Assembly (NCBI RefSeq): GCF_001659605.2
Contig: NW_025215482.1
Coordinates: forward strand, 946,135 to 1,010,134
Length of the DNA stretch: 64,000 nt
Source of the DNA: Manihot esculenta
Lineage: Eukaryota; Streptophyta; Magnoliopsida; Malpighiales; Euphorbiaceae
Reading direction: 5' to 3'
Positions 46,201 through 60,400 of the stretch are shown in pieces (positions within the stretch are counted from its first letter, which is position 1; every line of letters begins with the position of its first letter). The notes below the pieces were generated by a model. It was not told where the DNA came from, searched no databases, and saw only the letters and a program-made list of their open reading frames with translations. The translations under genes were made by a program, and so were the position numbers.

Positions 46201-49200
46201 GGCCGAAATCGGGCACCGGATGTAACATGGGTGATAGACTTGGCAGTTTTTGGGATGGAAGCTATTAGGCCGAAATCGGGCACCGGATGTAACATGGGTG
46301 ATAGACTTGGCAGTTTTTGGGATGGAAGCTATTAGGCCGAAATCGGGCACCGGATGTAACATGGGTGATAGACTTGGCAGTTTTTGGGATGGAAGCTATT
46401 AGGCCGAAATCGGGCACCGGATGTAACATGGGTGATAGACTTGGCAGTTTTTGGGATGGAAGCTATTAGGCCGAAATCGGGCACCGGATGTAACATGGGT
46501 GATAGACTTGGCAGTTTTTGGGATGGAAGCTATTAGGCCGAAATCGGGCACCGGATGTAACATGGGTGATAGACTTGGCAGTTTTTGGGATGGAAGCTAT
46601 TAGGCCGAAATCGGGCACCGGATGTAACATGGGTGATAGACTTGGCAGTTTTTGGGATGGAAGCTATTAGGCCGAAATCGGGCACCGGATGTAACATGGG
46701 TGATAGACTTGGCAGTTTTTGGGATGGAAGCTATTAGGCCGAAATCGGGCACCGGATGTAACATGGGTGATAGACTTGGCAGTTTTTGGGATGGAAGCTA
46801 TTAGGCCGAAATCGGGCACCGGATGTAACATGGGTGATAGACTTGGCAGTTTTTGGGATGGAAGCTATTAGGCCGAAATCGGGCACCGGATGTAACATGG
46901 GTGATAGACTTGGCAGTTTTTGGGATGGAAGCTATTAGGCCGAAATCGGGCACCGGATGTAACATGGGTGATAGACTTGGCAGTTTTTGGGATGGAAGCT
47001 ATTAGGCCGAAATCGGGCACCGGATGTAACATGGGTGATAGACTTGGCAGTGTTTGGGATGGAAGCTATTAGGCCGAAATCGGGCACCGGATGTAACATG
47101 GGTGATAGACTTGGCAGTGTTTGGGATGGAAGCTATTAGGCCGAAATCGGGCACCGGATGTAACATGGGTGATAGACTTGGCAGTGTTTGGGATGGAAGC
47201 TATTAGGCCGAAATCGGGCACCGGATGTAACATGGGTGATAGACTTGGCAGTTTTTGGGATGGAAGCTATTAGGCCGAAATCGGGCACCGGATGTAACAT
47301 GGGTGATAGACTTGGCAGTTTTTGGGATGGAAGCTATTAGGCCGAAATCGGGCACCGGATGTAACATGGGTGATAGACTTGGAAGTTTTTGGGATGGAAG
47401 CTATTAGGCCGAAATCGGGCACCGGATGTAACATGGGTGATAGACTTGGCAGTGTTTGGGATGGAAGCTATTAGGCCGAAATCGGGCACCGGATGTAACA
47501 TGGGTGATAGACTTGGCAGTGTTTTGGGATGGAAGCTATTAGGACGAAATCGGGCACCGGATGTAACATGGGTGATAGACTTGGCAGTGTTTGGGATGGA
47601 AGCTATTAGGCCGAAATCGGGCACCGGATGTAACATGGGTGATAGACTTGGCAGTTTTTGGGATGGAAGCTATTAGGCCGAAATCGGGCACCGGATGTAA
47701 CATGGGTGATAGACTTGGCAGTTTTTGGGATGGAAGCTATTAGGCCGAAATCGGGCACCGGATGTAACATGGGTGATAGACTTGGCAGTTTTTGGGATGG
47801 AAGCTATTAGGCCGAAATCGGGCACCGGATGTAACATGGGTGATAGACTTGGCAGTTTTTGGGATGGAAGCTATTAGGCCGAAATCGGGCACCGGATGTA
47901 ACATGGGTGATAGACTTGGCAGTTTTTGGGATGGAAGCTATTAGGCCGAAATCGGGCACCGGATGTAACATGGGTGATAGACTTGGCAGTTTTTGGGATG
48001 GAAGCTATTAGGCCGAAATCGGGCACCGGATGTAACATGGGTGATAGACTTGGCAGTTTTTGGGATGGAAGCTATTAGGCCGAAATCGGGCACCGGATGT
48101 AACATGGGTGATAGACTTGGCAGTTTTTGGGATGGAAGCTATTAGGCCGAAATCGGGCACCGGATGTAACATGGGTGATAGACTTGGAAGTTTTTGGGAT
48201 GGAAGCTATTAGGCCGAAATCGGGCACCGGATGTAACATGGGTGATAGACTTGGCAGTGTTTGGGATGGAAGCTATTAGGCCGAAATCGGGCACCGGATG
48301 TAACATGGGTGATAGACTTGGCAGTGTTTGGGATGGAAGCTATTAGGACGAAATCGGGCACCGGATGTAACATGGGTGATAGACTTGGCAGTGTTTGGGA
48401 TGGAAGCTATTAGGACGAAATCGGGCACCGGATGTAACATGGGTGATAGACTTGGCAGTGTTTGGGATGGAAGCTATTAGGCCGAAATCGGGCACCGGAT
48501 GTAACATGGGTGATAGACTTGGCAGTGTTTGGGATGGAAGCTATTAGGCCGAAATCGGGCACCGGATGTAACATGGGTGATAGACTTGGCAGTGTTTGGG
48601 ATGGAAGCTATTAGGCCGAAATCGGGCACCGGATGTAACATGGGTGATAGACTTGGCAGTTTTTGGGATGGAAGCTATTAGGCCGAAATCGGGCACCGGA
48701 TGTAACATGGGTGATAGACTTGGAAGTTTTTGGGATGGAAGCTATTAGGCCGAAATCGGGCACCGGATGTAACATGGGTGATAGACTTGGCAGTTTTTGG
48801 GATGGAAGCTATTAGGCCGAAATCGGGCACCGGATGTAACATGGGTGATAGACTTGGCAGTTTTTGGGATGGAAGCTATTAGGCCGAAATCGGGCACCGG
48901 ATGTAACATGGGTGATAGACTTGGCAGTTTTTGGGATGGAAGCTATTAGGCCGAAATCGGGCACCGGATGTAACATGGGTGATAGACTTGGCAGTTTTTG
49001 GGATGGAAGCTATTAGGCCGAAATCGGGCACCGGATGTAACATGGGTGATAGACTTGGCAGTTTTTGGGATGGAAGCTATTAGGCCGAAATCGGGCACCG
49101 GATGTAACATGGGTGATAGACTTGGCAGTGTTTGGGATGGAAGCTATTAGGCCGAAATCGGGCACCGGATGTAACATGGGTGATAGACTTGGCAGTTTTT

Positions 49201-52200
49201 GGGATGGAAGCTATTAGGCCGAAATCGGGCACCGGATGTAACATGGGTGATAGACTTGGCAGTTTTTGGGATGGAAGCTATTAGGCCGAAATCGGGCACC
49301 GGATGTAACATGGGTGATAGACTTGGCAGTTTTTGGGATGGAAGCTATTAGGCCGAAATCGGGCACCGGATGTAACATGGGTGATAGACTTGGCAGTGTT
49401 TGGGATGGAAGCTATTAGGCCGAAATCGGGCACCGGATGTAACATGGGTGATAGACTTGGCAGTTTTTGGGATGGAAGCTATTAGGCCGAAATCGGGCAC
49501 CGGATGTAACATGGGTGATAGACTTGGCAGTTTTTGGGATGGAAGCTATTAGGCCGAAATCGGGCACCGGATGTAACATGGGTGATAGACTTGGCAGTTT
49601 TTGGGATGGAAGCTATTAGGCCGAAATCGGGCACCGGATGTAACATGGGTGATAGACTTGGCAGTGTTTGGGATGGAAGCTATTAGGCCGAAATCGGGCA
49701 CCGGATGTAACATGGGTGATAGACTTGGCAGTTTTTGGGATGGAAGCTATTAGGCCGAAATCGGGCACCGGATGTAACATGGGTGATAGACTTGGCAGTT
49801 TTTGGGATGGAAGCTATTAGGCCGAAATCGGGCACCGGATGTAACATGGGTGATAGACTTGGCAGTTTTTGGGATGGAAGCTATTAGGCCGAAATCGGGC
49901 ACCGGATGTAACATGGGTGATAGACTTGGCAGTTTTTGGGATGGAAGCTATTAGGCCGAAATCGGGCACCGGATGTAACATGGGTGATAGACTTGGCAGT
50001 TTTTGGGATGGAAGCTATTAGGCCGAAATCGGGCACCGGATGTAACATGGGTGATAGACTTGGCAGTTTTTGGGATGGAAGCTATTAGGACGAAATCGGG
50101 CACCGGATGTAACATGGGTGATAGACTTGGCAGTGTTTGGGATGGAAGCTATTAGGCCGAAATCGGGCACCGGATGTAACATGGGTGATAGACTTGGCAG
50201 TGTTTGGGATGGAAGCTATTAGGCCGAAATCGGGCACCGGATGTAACATGGGTGATAGACTTGGCAGTTTTTGGGATGGAAGCTATTAGGCCGAAATCGG
50301 GCACCGGATGTAACATGGGTGATAGACTTGGCAGTTTTTGGGATGGAAGCTATTAGGCCGAAATCGGGCACCGGATGTAACATGGGTGATAGACTTGGCA
50401 GTGTTTGGGATGGAAGCTATTAGGACGAAATCGGGCACCGGATGTAACATGGGTGATAGACTTGGCAGTGTTTGGGATGGAAGCTATTAGGCCGAAATCG
50501 GGCACCGGATGTAACATGGGTGATAGACTTGGCAGTTTTTGGGATGGAAGCTATTAGGCCGAAATCGGGCACCGGATGTAACATGGGTGATAGACTTGGC
50601 AGTTTTTGGGATGGAAGCTATTAGGCCGAAATCGGGCACCGGATGTAACATGGGTGATAGACTTGGCAGTTTTTGGGATGGAAGCTATTAGGCCGAAATC
50701 GGGCACCGGATGTAACATGGGTGATAGACTTGGAAGTTTTGGGATGGAAGCTATTAGGCCGAAATCGGGCACCGGATGTAACATGGGTGATAGACTTGGC
50801 AGTGTTTGGGATGGAAGCTATTAGGCCGAAATCGGGCACCGGATGTAACATGGGTGATAGACTTGGCAGTGTTTGGGATGGAAGCTATTAGGCCGAAATC
50901 GGGCACCGGATGTAACATGGGTGATAGACTTGGCAGTGTTTGGGATGGAAGCTATTAGGCCGAAATCGGGCACCGGATGTAACATGGGTGATAGACTTGG
51001 CAGTGTTTGGGATGGAAGCTATTAGGCCGAAATCGGGCACCGGATGTAACATGGGTGATAGACTTGGCAGTTTTTGGGATGGAAGCTATTAGGCCGAAAT
51101 CGGGCACCGGATGTAACATGGGTGATAGACTTGGCAGTTTTTGGGATGGAAGCTATTAGGCCGAAATCGGGCACCGGATGTAACATGGGTGATAGACTTG
51201 GAAGTTTTTGGGATGGAAGCTATTAGGCCGAAATCGGGCACCGGATGTAACATGGGTGATAGACTTGGCAGTGTTTGGGATGGAAGCTATTAGGCCGAAA
51301 TCGGGCACCGGATGTAACATGGGTGATAGACTTGGCAGTTTTTGGGATGGAAGCTATTAGGCCGAAATCGGGCACCGGATGTAACATGGGTGATAGACTT
51401 GGCAGTGTTTGGGATGGAAGCTATTAGGACGAAATCGGGCACCGGATGTAACATGGGTGATAGACTTGGCAGTGTTTGGGATGGAAGCTATTAGGCCGAA
51501 ATCGGGCACCGGATGTAACATGGGTGATAGACTTGGCAGTTTTTGGGATGGAAGCTATTAGGCCGAAATCGGGCACCGGATGTAACATGGGTGATAGACT
51601 TGGCAGTTTTTGGGATGGAAGCTATTAGGCCGAAATCGGGCACCGGATGTAACATGGGTGATAGACTTGGCAGTGTTTTGGGATGGAAGCTATTAGGACG
51701 AAATCGGGCACCGGATGTAACATGGGTGATAGACTTGGCAGTGTTTTGGGATGGAAGCTATTAGGCCGAAATCGGGCACCGGATGTAACATGGGTGATAG
51801 ACTTGGCAGTTTTTGGGATGGAAGCTATTAGGCCGAAATCGGGCACCGGATGTAACATGGGTGATAGACTTGGCAGTGTTTGGGATGGAAGCTATTAGGC
51901 CGAAATCGGGCACCGGATGTAACATGGGTGATAGACTTGGCAGTTTTTGGGATGGAAGCTATTAGGCCGAAATCGGGCACCGGATGTAACATGGGTGATA
52001 GACTTGGCAGTTTTTGGGATGGAAGCTATTAGGCCGAAATCGGGCACCGGATGTAACATGGGTGATAGACTTGGCAGTTTTTGGGATGGAAGCTATTAGG
52101 CCGAAATCGGGCACCGGATGTAACATGGGTGATAGACTTGGCAGTTTTTGGGATGGAAGCTATTAGGCCGAAATCGGGCACCGGATGTAACATGGGTGAT

Positions 52201-55200
52201 AGACTTGGCAGTTTTTGGGATGGAAGCTATTAGGCCGAAATCGGGCACCGGATGTAACATGGGTGATAGACTTGGCAGTTTTTGGGATGGAAGCTATTAG
52301 GCCGAAATCGGGCACCGGATGTAACATGGGTGATAGACTTGGCAGTTTTTGGGATGGAAGCTATTAGGCCGAAATCGGGCACCGGATGTAACATGGGTGA
52401 TAGACTTGGCAGTTTTTGGGATGGAAGCTATTAGGCCGAAATCGGGCACCGGATGTAACATGGGTGATAGACTTGGCAGTTTTTGGGATGGAAGCTATTA
52501 GGCCGAAATCGGGCACCGGATGTAACATGGGTGATAGACTTGGCAGTTTTTGGGATGGAAGCTATTAGGCCGAAATCGGGCACCGGATGTAACATGGGTG
52601 ATAGACTTGGCAGTTTTTGGGATGGAAGCTATTAGGCCGAAATCGGGCACCGGATGTAACATGGGTGATAGACTTGGCAGTTTTTGGGATGGAAGCTATT
52701 AGGCCGAAATCGGGCACCGGATGTAACATGGGTGATAGACTTGGCAGTTTTTGGGATGGAAGCTATTAGGCCGAAATCGGGCACCGGATGTAACATGGGT
52801 GATAGACTTGGCAGTTTTTGGGATGGAAGCTATTAGGCCGAAATCGGGCACCGGATGTAACATGGGTGATAGACTTGGCAGTTTTTGGGATGGAAGCTAT
52901 TAGGCCGAAATCGGGCACCGGATGTAACATGGGTGATAGACTATTAGGCCGAAATCGGGCACCGGATGTAACATGGGTGATAGACTTGGCAGTTTTGGGA
53001 TGGAAGCTATTAGGCCGAAATCGGGCACCGGATGTAACATGGGTGATAGACTTGGCAGTTTTTGGGATGGAAGCTATTAGGCCGAAATCGGGCACCGGAT
53101 GTAACATGGGTGATAGACTTGGCAGTTTTTGGGATGGAAGCTATTAGGCCGAAATCGGGCACCGGATGTAACATGGGTGATAGACTTGGCAGTTTTTGGG
53201 ATGGAAGCTATTAGGCCGAAATCGGGCACCGGATGTAACATGGGTGATAGACTTGGCAGTTTTTGGGATGGAAGCTATTAGGCCGAAATCGGGCACCGGA
53301 TGTAACATGGGTGATAGACTTGGCAGTTTTTGGGATGGAAGCTATTAGGCCGAAATCGGGCACCGGATGTAACATGGGTGATAGACTTGGCAGTTTTTGG
53401 GATGGAAGCTATTAGGCCGAAATCGGGCACCGGATGTAACATGGGTGATAGACTTGGCAGTTTTTGGGATGGAAGCTATTAGGCCGAAATCGGGCACCGG
53501 ATGTAACATGGGTGATAGACTTGGCAGTTTTTGGGATGGAAGCTATTAGGCCGAAATCGGGCACCGGATGTAACATGGGTGATAGACTTGGCAGTTTTTG
53601 GGATGGAAGCTATTAGGCCGAAATCGGGCACCGGATGTAACATGGGTGATAGACTTGGCAGTTTTTGGGATGGAAGCTATTAGGCCGAAATCGGGCACCG
53701 GATGTAACATGGGTGATAGACTTGGCAGTTTTTGGGATGGAAGCTATTAGGCCGAAATCGGGCACCGGATGTAACATGGGTGATAGACTTGGCAGTTTTT
53801 GGGATGGAAGCTATTAGGCCGAAATCGGGCACCGGATGTAACATGGGTGATAGACTTGGCAGTTTTTGGGATGGAAGCTATTAGGCCGAAATCGGGCACC
53901 GGATGTAACATGGGTGATAGACTTGGCAGTTTTTGGGATGGAAGCTATTAGGCCGAAATCGGGCACCGGATGTAACATGGGTGATAGACTTGGCAGTTTT
54001 TGGGATGGAAGCTATTAGGCCGAAATCGGGCACCGGATGTAACATGGGTGATAGACTTGGCAGTTTTTGGGATGGAAGCTATTAGGCCGAAATCGGGCAC
54101 CGGATGTAACATGGGTGATAGACTTGGCAGTTTTTGGGATGGAAGCTATTAGGCCGAAATCGGGCACCGGATGTAACATGGGTGATAGACTTGGCAGTTT
54201 TTGGGATGGAAGCTATTAGGCCGAAATCGGGCACCGGATGTAACATGGGTGATAGACTTGGCAGTTTTTGGGATGGAAGCTATTAGGCCGAAATCGGGCA
54301 CCGGATGTAACATGGGTGATAGACTTGGCAGTTTTTGGGATGGAAGCTATTAGGCCGAAATCGGGCACCGGATGTAACATGGGTGATAGACTTGGCAGTT
54401 TTTGGGATGGAAGCTATTAGGCCGAAATCGGGCACCGGATGTAACATGGGTGATAGACTTGGCAGTTTTGGGATGGAAGCTATTAGGCCGAAATCGGGCA
54501 CCGGATGTAACATGGGTGATAGACTTGGCAGTTTTTGGGATGGAAGCTATTAGGCCGAAATCGGGCACCGGATGTAACATGGGTGATAGACTTGGCAGTT
54601 TTTGGGATGGAAGCTATTAGGCCGAAATCGGGCACCGGATGTAACATGGGTGATAGACTTGGCAGTTTTTGGGATGGAAGCTATTAGGCCGAAATCGGGC
54701 ACCGGATGTAACATGGGTGATAGACTTGGCAGTTTTTGGGATGGAAGCTATTAGGCCGAAATCGGGCACCGGATGTAACATGGGTGATAGACTTGGCAGT
54801 TTTTGGGATGGAAGCTATTAGGCCGAAATCGGGCACCGGATGTAACATGGGTGATAGACTTGGCAGTTTTTGGGATGGAAGCTATTAGGCCGAAATCGGG
54901 CACCGGATGTAACATGGGTGATAGACTTGGCAGTTTTTGGGATGGAAGCTATTAGGCCGAAATCGGGCACCGGATGTAACATGGGTGATAGACTTGGCAG
55001 TTTTTGGGATGGAAGCTATTAGGCCGAAATCGGGCACCGGATGTAACATGGGTGATAGACTTGGCAGTTTTTGGGATGGAAGCTATTAGGCCGAAATCGG
55101 GCACCGGATGTAACATGGGTGATAGACTTGGCAGTTTTTGGGATGGAAGCTATTAGGCCGAAATCGGGCACCGGATGTAACATGGGTGATAGACTTGGCA

Positions 55201-56403
55201 GTTTTTGGGATGGAAGCTATTAGGCCGAAATCGGGCACCGGATGTAACATGGGTGATAGACTTGGCAGTTTTTGGGATGGAAGCTATTAGGCCGAAATCG
55301 GGCACCGGATGTAACATGGGTGATAGACTTGGCAGTTTTTGGGATGGAAGCTATTAGGCCGAAATCGGGCACCGGATGTAACATGGGTGATAGACTTGGC
55401 AGTTTTGGGATGGAAGCTATTAGGCCGAAATCGGGCACCGGATGTAACATGGGTGATAGACTTGGCAGTTTTTGGGATGGAAGCTATTAGGCCGAAATCG
55501 GGCACCGGATGTAACATGGGTGATAGACTTGGCAGTTTTGGGATGGAAGCTATTAGGCCGAAATCGGGCACCGGATGTAACATGGGTGATAGACTTGGCA
55601 GTTTTTGGGATGGAAGCTATTAGGCCGAAATCGGGCACCGGATGTAACATGGGTGATAGACTTGGCAGTTTTTGGGATGGAAGCTATTAGGCCGAAATCG
55701 GGCACCGGATGTAACATGGGTGATAGACTTGGCAGTTTTTGGGATGGAAGCTATTAGGCCGAAATCGGGCACCGGATGTAACATGGGTGATAGACTTGGC
55801 AGTTTTTGGGATGGAAGCTATTAGGCCGAAATCGGGCACCGGATGTAACATGGGTGATAGACTTGGCAGTTTTTGGGATGGAAGCTATTAGGCCGAAATC
55901 GGGCACCGGATGTAACATGGGTGATAGACTTGGCAGTTTTTGGGATGGAAGCTATTAGGCCGAAATCGGGCACCGGATGTAACATGGGTGATAGACTTGG
56001 CAGTTTTTGGGATGGAAGCTATTAGGCCGAAATCGGGCACCGGATGTAACATGGGTGATAGACTTGGCAGTTTTTGGGATGGAAGCTATTAGGCCGAAAT
56101 CGGGCACCGGATGTAACATGGGTGATAGACTTGGCAGTTTTTGGGATGGAAGCTATTAGGCCGAAATCGGGCACCGGATGTAACATGGGTGATAGACTTG
56201 GCAGTTTTTGGGATGGAAGCTATTAGGCCGAAATCGGGCACCGGATGTAACATGGGTGATAGACTTGGCAGTTTTTGGGATGGAAGCTATTAGGCCGAAA
56301 TCGGGCACCGGATGTAACATGGGTGATAGACTTGGCAGTTTTTGGGATGGAAGCTATTAGGCCGAAATCGGGCACCGGATGTAACATGGGTGATAGACTG
56401 GGA
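43206..56403 (-). repeat. 67-bp satellite array, reverse orientation
   Basis: This is the same 67-bp monomer as in the left array, now as its reverse complement, starting directly at the LTR end (GGATGTAACATGGGTG). The first 0.9 kb is more divergent (CCGGTGGTAACATGG, AAATTGAGCACC, GGGGGATAGGC). Beyond that the same alleles as on the left recur: GCAGTGTTTGGG, GGAAGTTTTTGGG and TAGGACGAAAT. Homogeneous tracts include about 51900-52900 and 53100-54450. One 44-bp monomer (52920-52963) has lost 23 bp at a CT microhomology. No gene is seen. Confidence 0.97.
52920..52963 (-). repeat. 44-bp deleted satellite monomer
   Basis: GATAGACTATTAGG replaces the full linker. Exactly 23 bp are missing between CT dinucleotides. 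It is the only large internal deletion I noticed in the right array and would serve as a unique landmark. Confidence 0.9.
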
Positions 56404-57403
56404 NNNNNNNNNNNNNNNNNNNNNNNNNNNNNNNNNNNNNNNNNNNNNNNNNNNNNNNNNNNNNNNNNNNNNNNNNNNNNNNNNNNNNNNNNNNNNNNNN
56501 NNNNNNNNNNNNNNNNNNNNNNNNNNNNNNNNNNNNNNNNNNNNNNNNNNNNNNNNNNNNNNNNNNNNNNNNNNNNNNNNNNNNNNNNNNNNNNNNNNNN
56601 NNNNNNNNNNNNNNNNNNNNNNNNNNNNNNNNNNNNNNNNNNNNNNNNNNNNNNNNNNNNNNNNNNNNNNNNNNNNNNNNNNNNNNNNNNNNNNNNNNNN
56701 NNNNNNNNNNNNNNNNNNNNNNNNNNNNNNNNNNNNNNNNNNNNNNNNNNNNNNNNNNNNNNNNNNNNNNNNNNNNNNNNNNNNNNNNNNNNNNNNNNNN
56801 NNNNNNNNNNNNNNNNNNNNNNNNNNNNNNNNNNNNNNNNNNNNNNNNNNNNNNNNNNNNNNNNNNNNNNNNNNNNNNNNNNNNNNNNNNNNNNNNNNNN
56901 NNNNNNNNNNNNNNNNNNNNNNNNNNNNNNNNNNNNNNNNNNNNNNNNNNNNNNNNNNNNNNNNNNNNNNNNNNNNNNNNNNNNNNNNNNNNNNNNNNNN
57001 NNNNNNNNNNNNNNNNNNNNNNNNNNNNNNNNNNNNNNNNNNNNNNNNNNNNNNNNNNNNNNNNNNNNNNNNNNNNNNNNNNNNNNNNNNNNNNNNNNNN
57101 NNNNNNNNNNNNNNNNNNNNNNNNNNNNNNNNNNNNNNNNNNNNNNNNNNNNNNNNNNNNNNNNNNNNNNNNNNNNNNNNNNNNNNNNNNNNNNNNNNNN
57201 NNNNNNNNNNNNNNNNNNNNNNNNNNNNNNNNNNNNNNNNNNNNNNNNNNNNNNNNNNNNNNNNNNNNNNNNNNNNNNNNNNNNNNNNNNNNNNNNNNNN
57301 NNNNNNNNNNNNNNNNNNNNNNNNNNNNNNNNNNNNNNNNNNNNNNNNNNNNNNNNNNNNNNNNNNNNNNNNNNNNNNNNNNNNNNNNNNNNNNNNNNNN
57401 NNN
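56404..57403. other. assembly gap (1000 N)
   Basis: A fixed placeholder lies inside the reverse-oriented satellite. Satellite quality drops beside it (truncated TAGACTGGGA before, indel-rich sequence after). Confidence 0.98.
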
Positions 57404-60400
57404 GCACCGGATATAACATGGGTGATAGACTTCAGTTTAGGCCGATAATCGGGCACCGGATGTAACATGGGTGTAGAACATAAGAACAGTGTTTGGGATG
57501 GAAGCTATTAGGCCGAAATCGGGCACCGGATGTAACATGGGTGAATAGACTTAGGCAGTGTTGGGATGGAAGCTATTAGGCCGAAATCGGGCACCGGATG
57601 TAACATGGGTGATAGACTTGGCCAGTGTTTGGGATGGAAGCTATTAGGCCGAAATCGGGCACCGGATGTAACATGGGTGATAGACTTGGCAGTGTTTGGG
57701 ATGGAAAGCTATTAGGCCGAAATCGGGCACCGGATGTAACATGGGTGATAGACTTGGCAGTTTTTGGGATGGAAGCTATTAGGCGAAATCGGGCACCGGA
57801 TGTAACATGGGTGATAGACTTGGCAGTTTTTGGGATGGAAGCTATTAGGCCGAAATCGGGCACCGGATGTAACATGGGTGATAGACTTGGCAGTTTTTGG
57901 GATGGAAGCTATTAGGCCGAAATCGGGCACCGATGTAACATGGGTGATAGACTTGGCAGTTTTTGGGATGGAAGCTATTAGGCCGAAATCGGGCACCGGA
58001 TGTAACATGGGTGATAGACTTGGCAGTTTTTGGGATGGAAGCTATTAGGCCGAAATCGGGCACCGGATGTAACATGGGTGATAGACTTGGCAGTTTTTGG
58101 GATGGAAGCTATTAGGCCGAAATCGGGCACCGGATGTAACATGGGTGATAGACTTGGCAGTTTTTGGGATGGAAGCTATTAGGCCGAAATCGGGCACCGG
58201 ATGTAACATGGGTGATAGACTTGGCAGTTTTTGGGATGGAAGCTATTAGGCCGAAATCGGGCACCGGATGTAACATGGGTGATAGACTTGGCAGTTTTTG
58301 GGATGGAAGCTATTAGGCCGAAATCGGGCACCGGATGTAACATGGGTGATAGACTTGGCAGTTTTTGGGATGGAAGCTATTAGGCCGAAATCGGGCACCG
58401 GATGTAACATGGGTGATAGACTTGGCAGTGTTTTGGGATGGAAGCTATTAGGCCGAAATCGGGCACCGGATGTAACATGGGTGATAGACTTGGCAGTTTT
58501 TGGGATGGAAGCTATTAGGCCGAAATCGGGCACCGGATGTAACATGGGTGATAGACTTGGCAGTGTTTTGGGATGGAAGCTATTAGGCCGAAATCGGGCA
58601 CCGGATGTAACATGGGTGATAGACTTGGCAGTTTTTGGGATGGAAGCTATTAGGCCGAAATCGGGCACCGGATGTAACATGGGTGATAGACTTGGCAGTT
58701 TTTGGGATGGAAGCTATTAGGCCGAAATCGGGCACCGGATGTAACATGGGTGATAGACTTGGCAGTTTTTGGGATGGAAGCTATTAGGCCGAAATCGGGC
58801 ACCGGATGTAACATGGGTGATAGACTTGGCAGTTTTTGGGATGGAAGCTATTAGGCCGAAATCGGGCACCGGATGTAACATGGGTGATAGACTTGGCAGT
58901 TTTTGGGATGGAAGCTATTAGGCCGAAATCGGGCACCGGATGTAACATGGGTGATAGACTTGGCAGTTTTTGGGATGGAAGCTATTAGGCCGAAATCGGG
59001 CACCGGATGTAACATGGGTGATAGACTTGGCAGTTTTTGGGATGGAAGCTATTAGGCCGAAATCGGGCACCGGATGTAACATGGGTGATAGACTTGGCAG
59101 TTTTTGGGATGGAAGCTATTAGGCCGAAATCGGGCACCGGATGTAACATGGGTGATAGACTTGGCAGTTTTTGGGATGGAAGCTATTAGGCCGAAATCGG
59201 GCACCGGATGTAACATGGGTGATAGACTTGGCAGTTTTTGGGATGGAAGCTATTAGGCCGAAATCGGGCACCGGATGTAACATGGGTGATAGACTTGGCA
59301 GTTTTGGGATGGAAGCTATTAGGCCGAAATCGGGCACCGGATGTAACATGGGTGATAGACTTGGCAGTGTTTGGGATGGAAGCTATTAGGCCGAAATCGG
59401 GCACCGGATGTAACATGGGTGATAGACTTGGCAGTTTTTGGGATGGAAGCTATTAGGCCGAAATCGGGCACCGGATGTAACATGGGTGATAGACTTGGCA
59501 GTTTTTGGGATGGAAGCTATTAGGCCGAAATCGGGCACCGGATGTAACATGGGTGATAGACTTGGCAGTTTTTGGGATGGAAGCTATTAGGCCGAAATCG
59601 GGCACCGGATGTAACATGGGTGATAGACTTGGCAGTTTTTGGGATGGAAGCTATTAGGCCGAAATCGGGCACCGGATGTAACATGGGTGATAGACTTGGC
59701 AGTGTTTTGGGATGGAAGCTATTAGGCCGAAATCGGGCACCGGATGTAACATGGGTGATAGACTTGGCAGTTTTTGGGATGGAAGCTATTAGGCCGAAAT
59801 CGGGCACCGGATGTAACATGGGTGATAGACTTGGCAGTTTTTGGGATGGAAGCTATTAGGCCGAAATCGGGCACCGGATGTAACATGGGTGATAGACTTG
59901 GCAGTTTTGGGATGGAAGCTATTAGGCCGAAATCGGGCACCGGATGTAACATGGGTGATAGACTTGGCAGTTTTTGGGATGGAAGCTATTAGGCCGAAAT
60001 CGGGCACCGGATGTAACATGGGTGATAGACTTGGCAGTTTTTGGGATGGAAGCTATTAGGCCGAAATCGGGCACCGGATGTAACATGGGTGATAGACTTG
60101 GCAGTGTTTTGGGATGGAAGCTATTAGGCCGAAATCGGGCACCGGATGTAACATGGGTGATAGACTTGGCAGTTTTTGGGATGGAAGCTATTAGGCCGAA
60201 ATCGGGCACCGGATGTAACATGGGTGATAGACTTGGCAGTTTTTGGGATGGAAGCTATTAGGCCGAAATCGGGCACCGGATGTAACATGGGTGATAGACT
60301 TGGCAGTTTTTGGGATGGAAGCTATTAGGCCGAAATCGGGCACCGGATGTAACATGGGTGATAGACTTGGCAGTTTTTGGGATGGAAGCTATTAGGCCGA

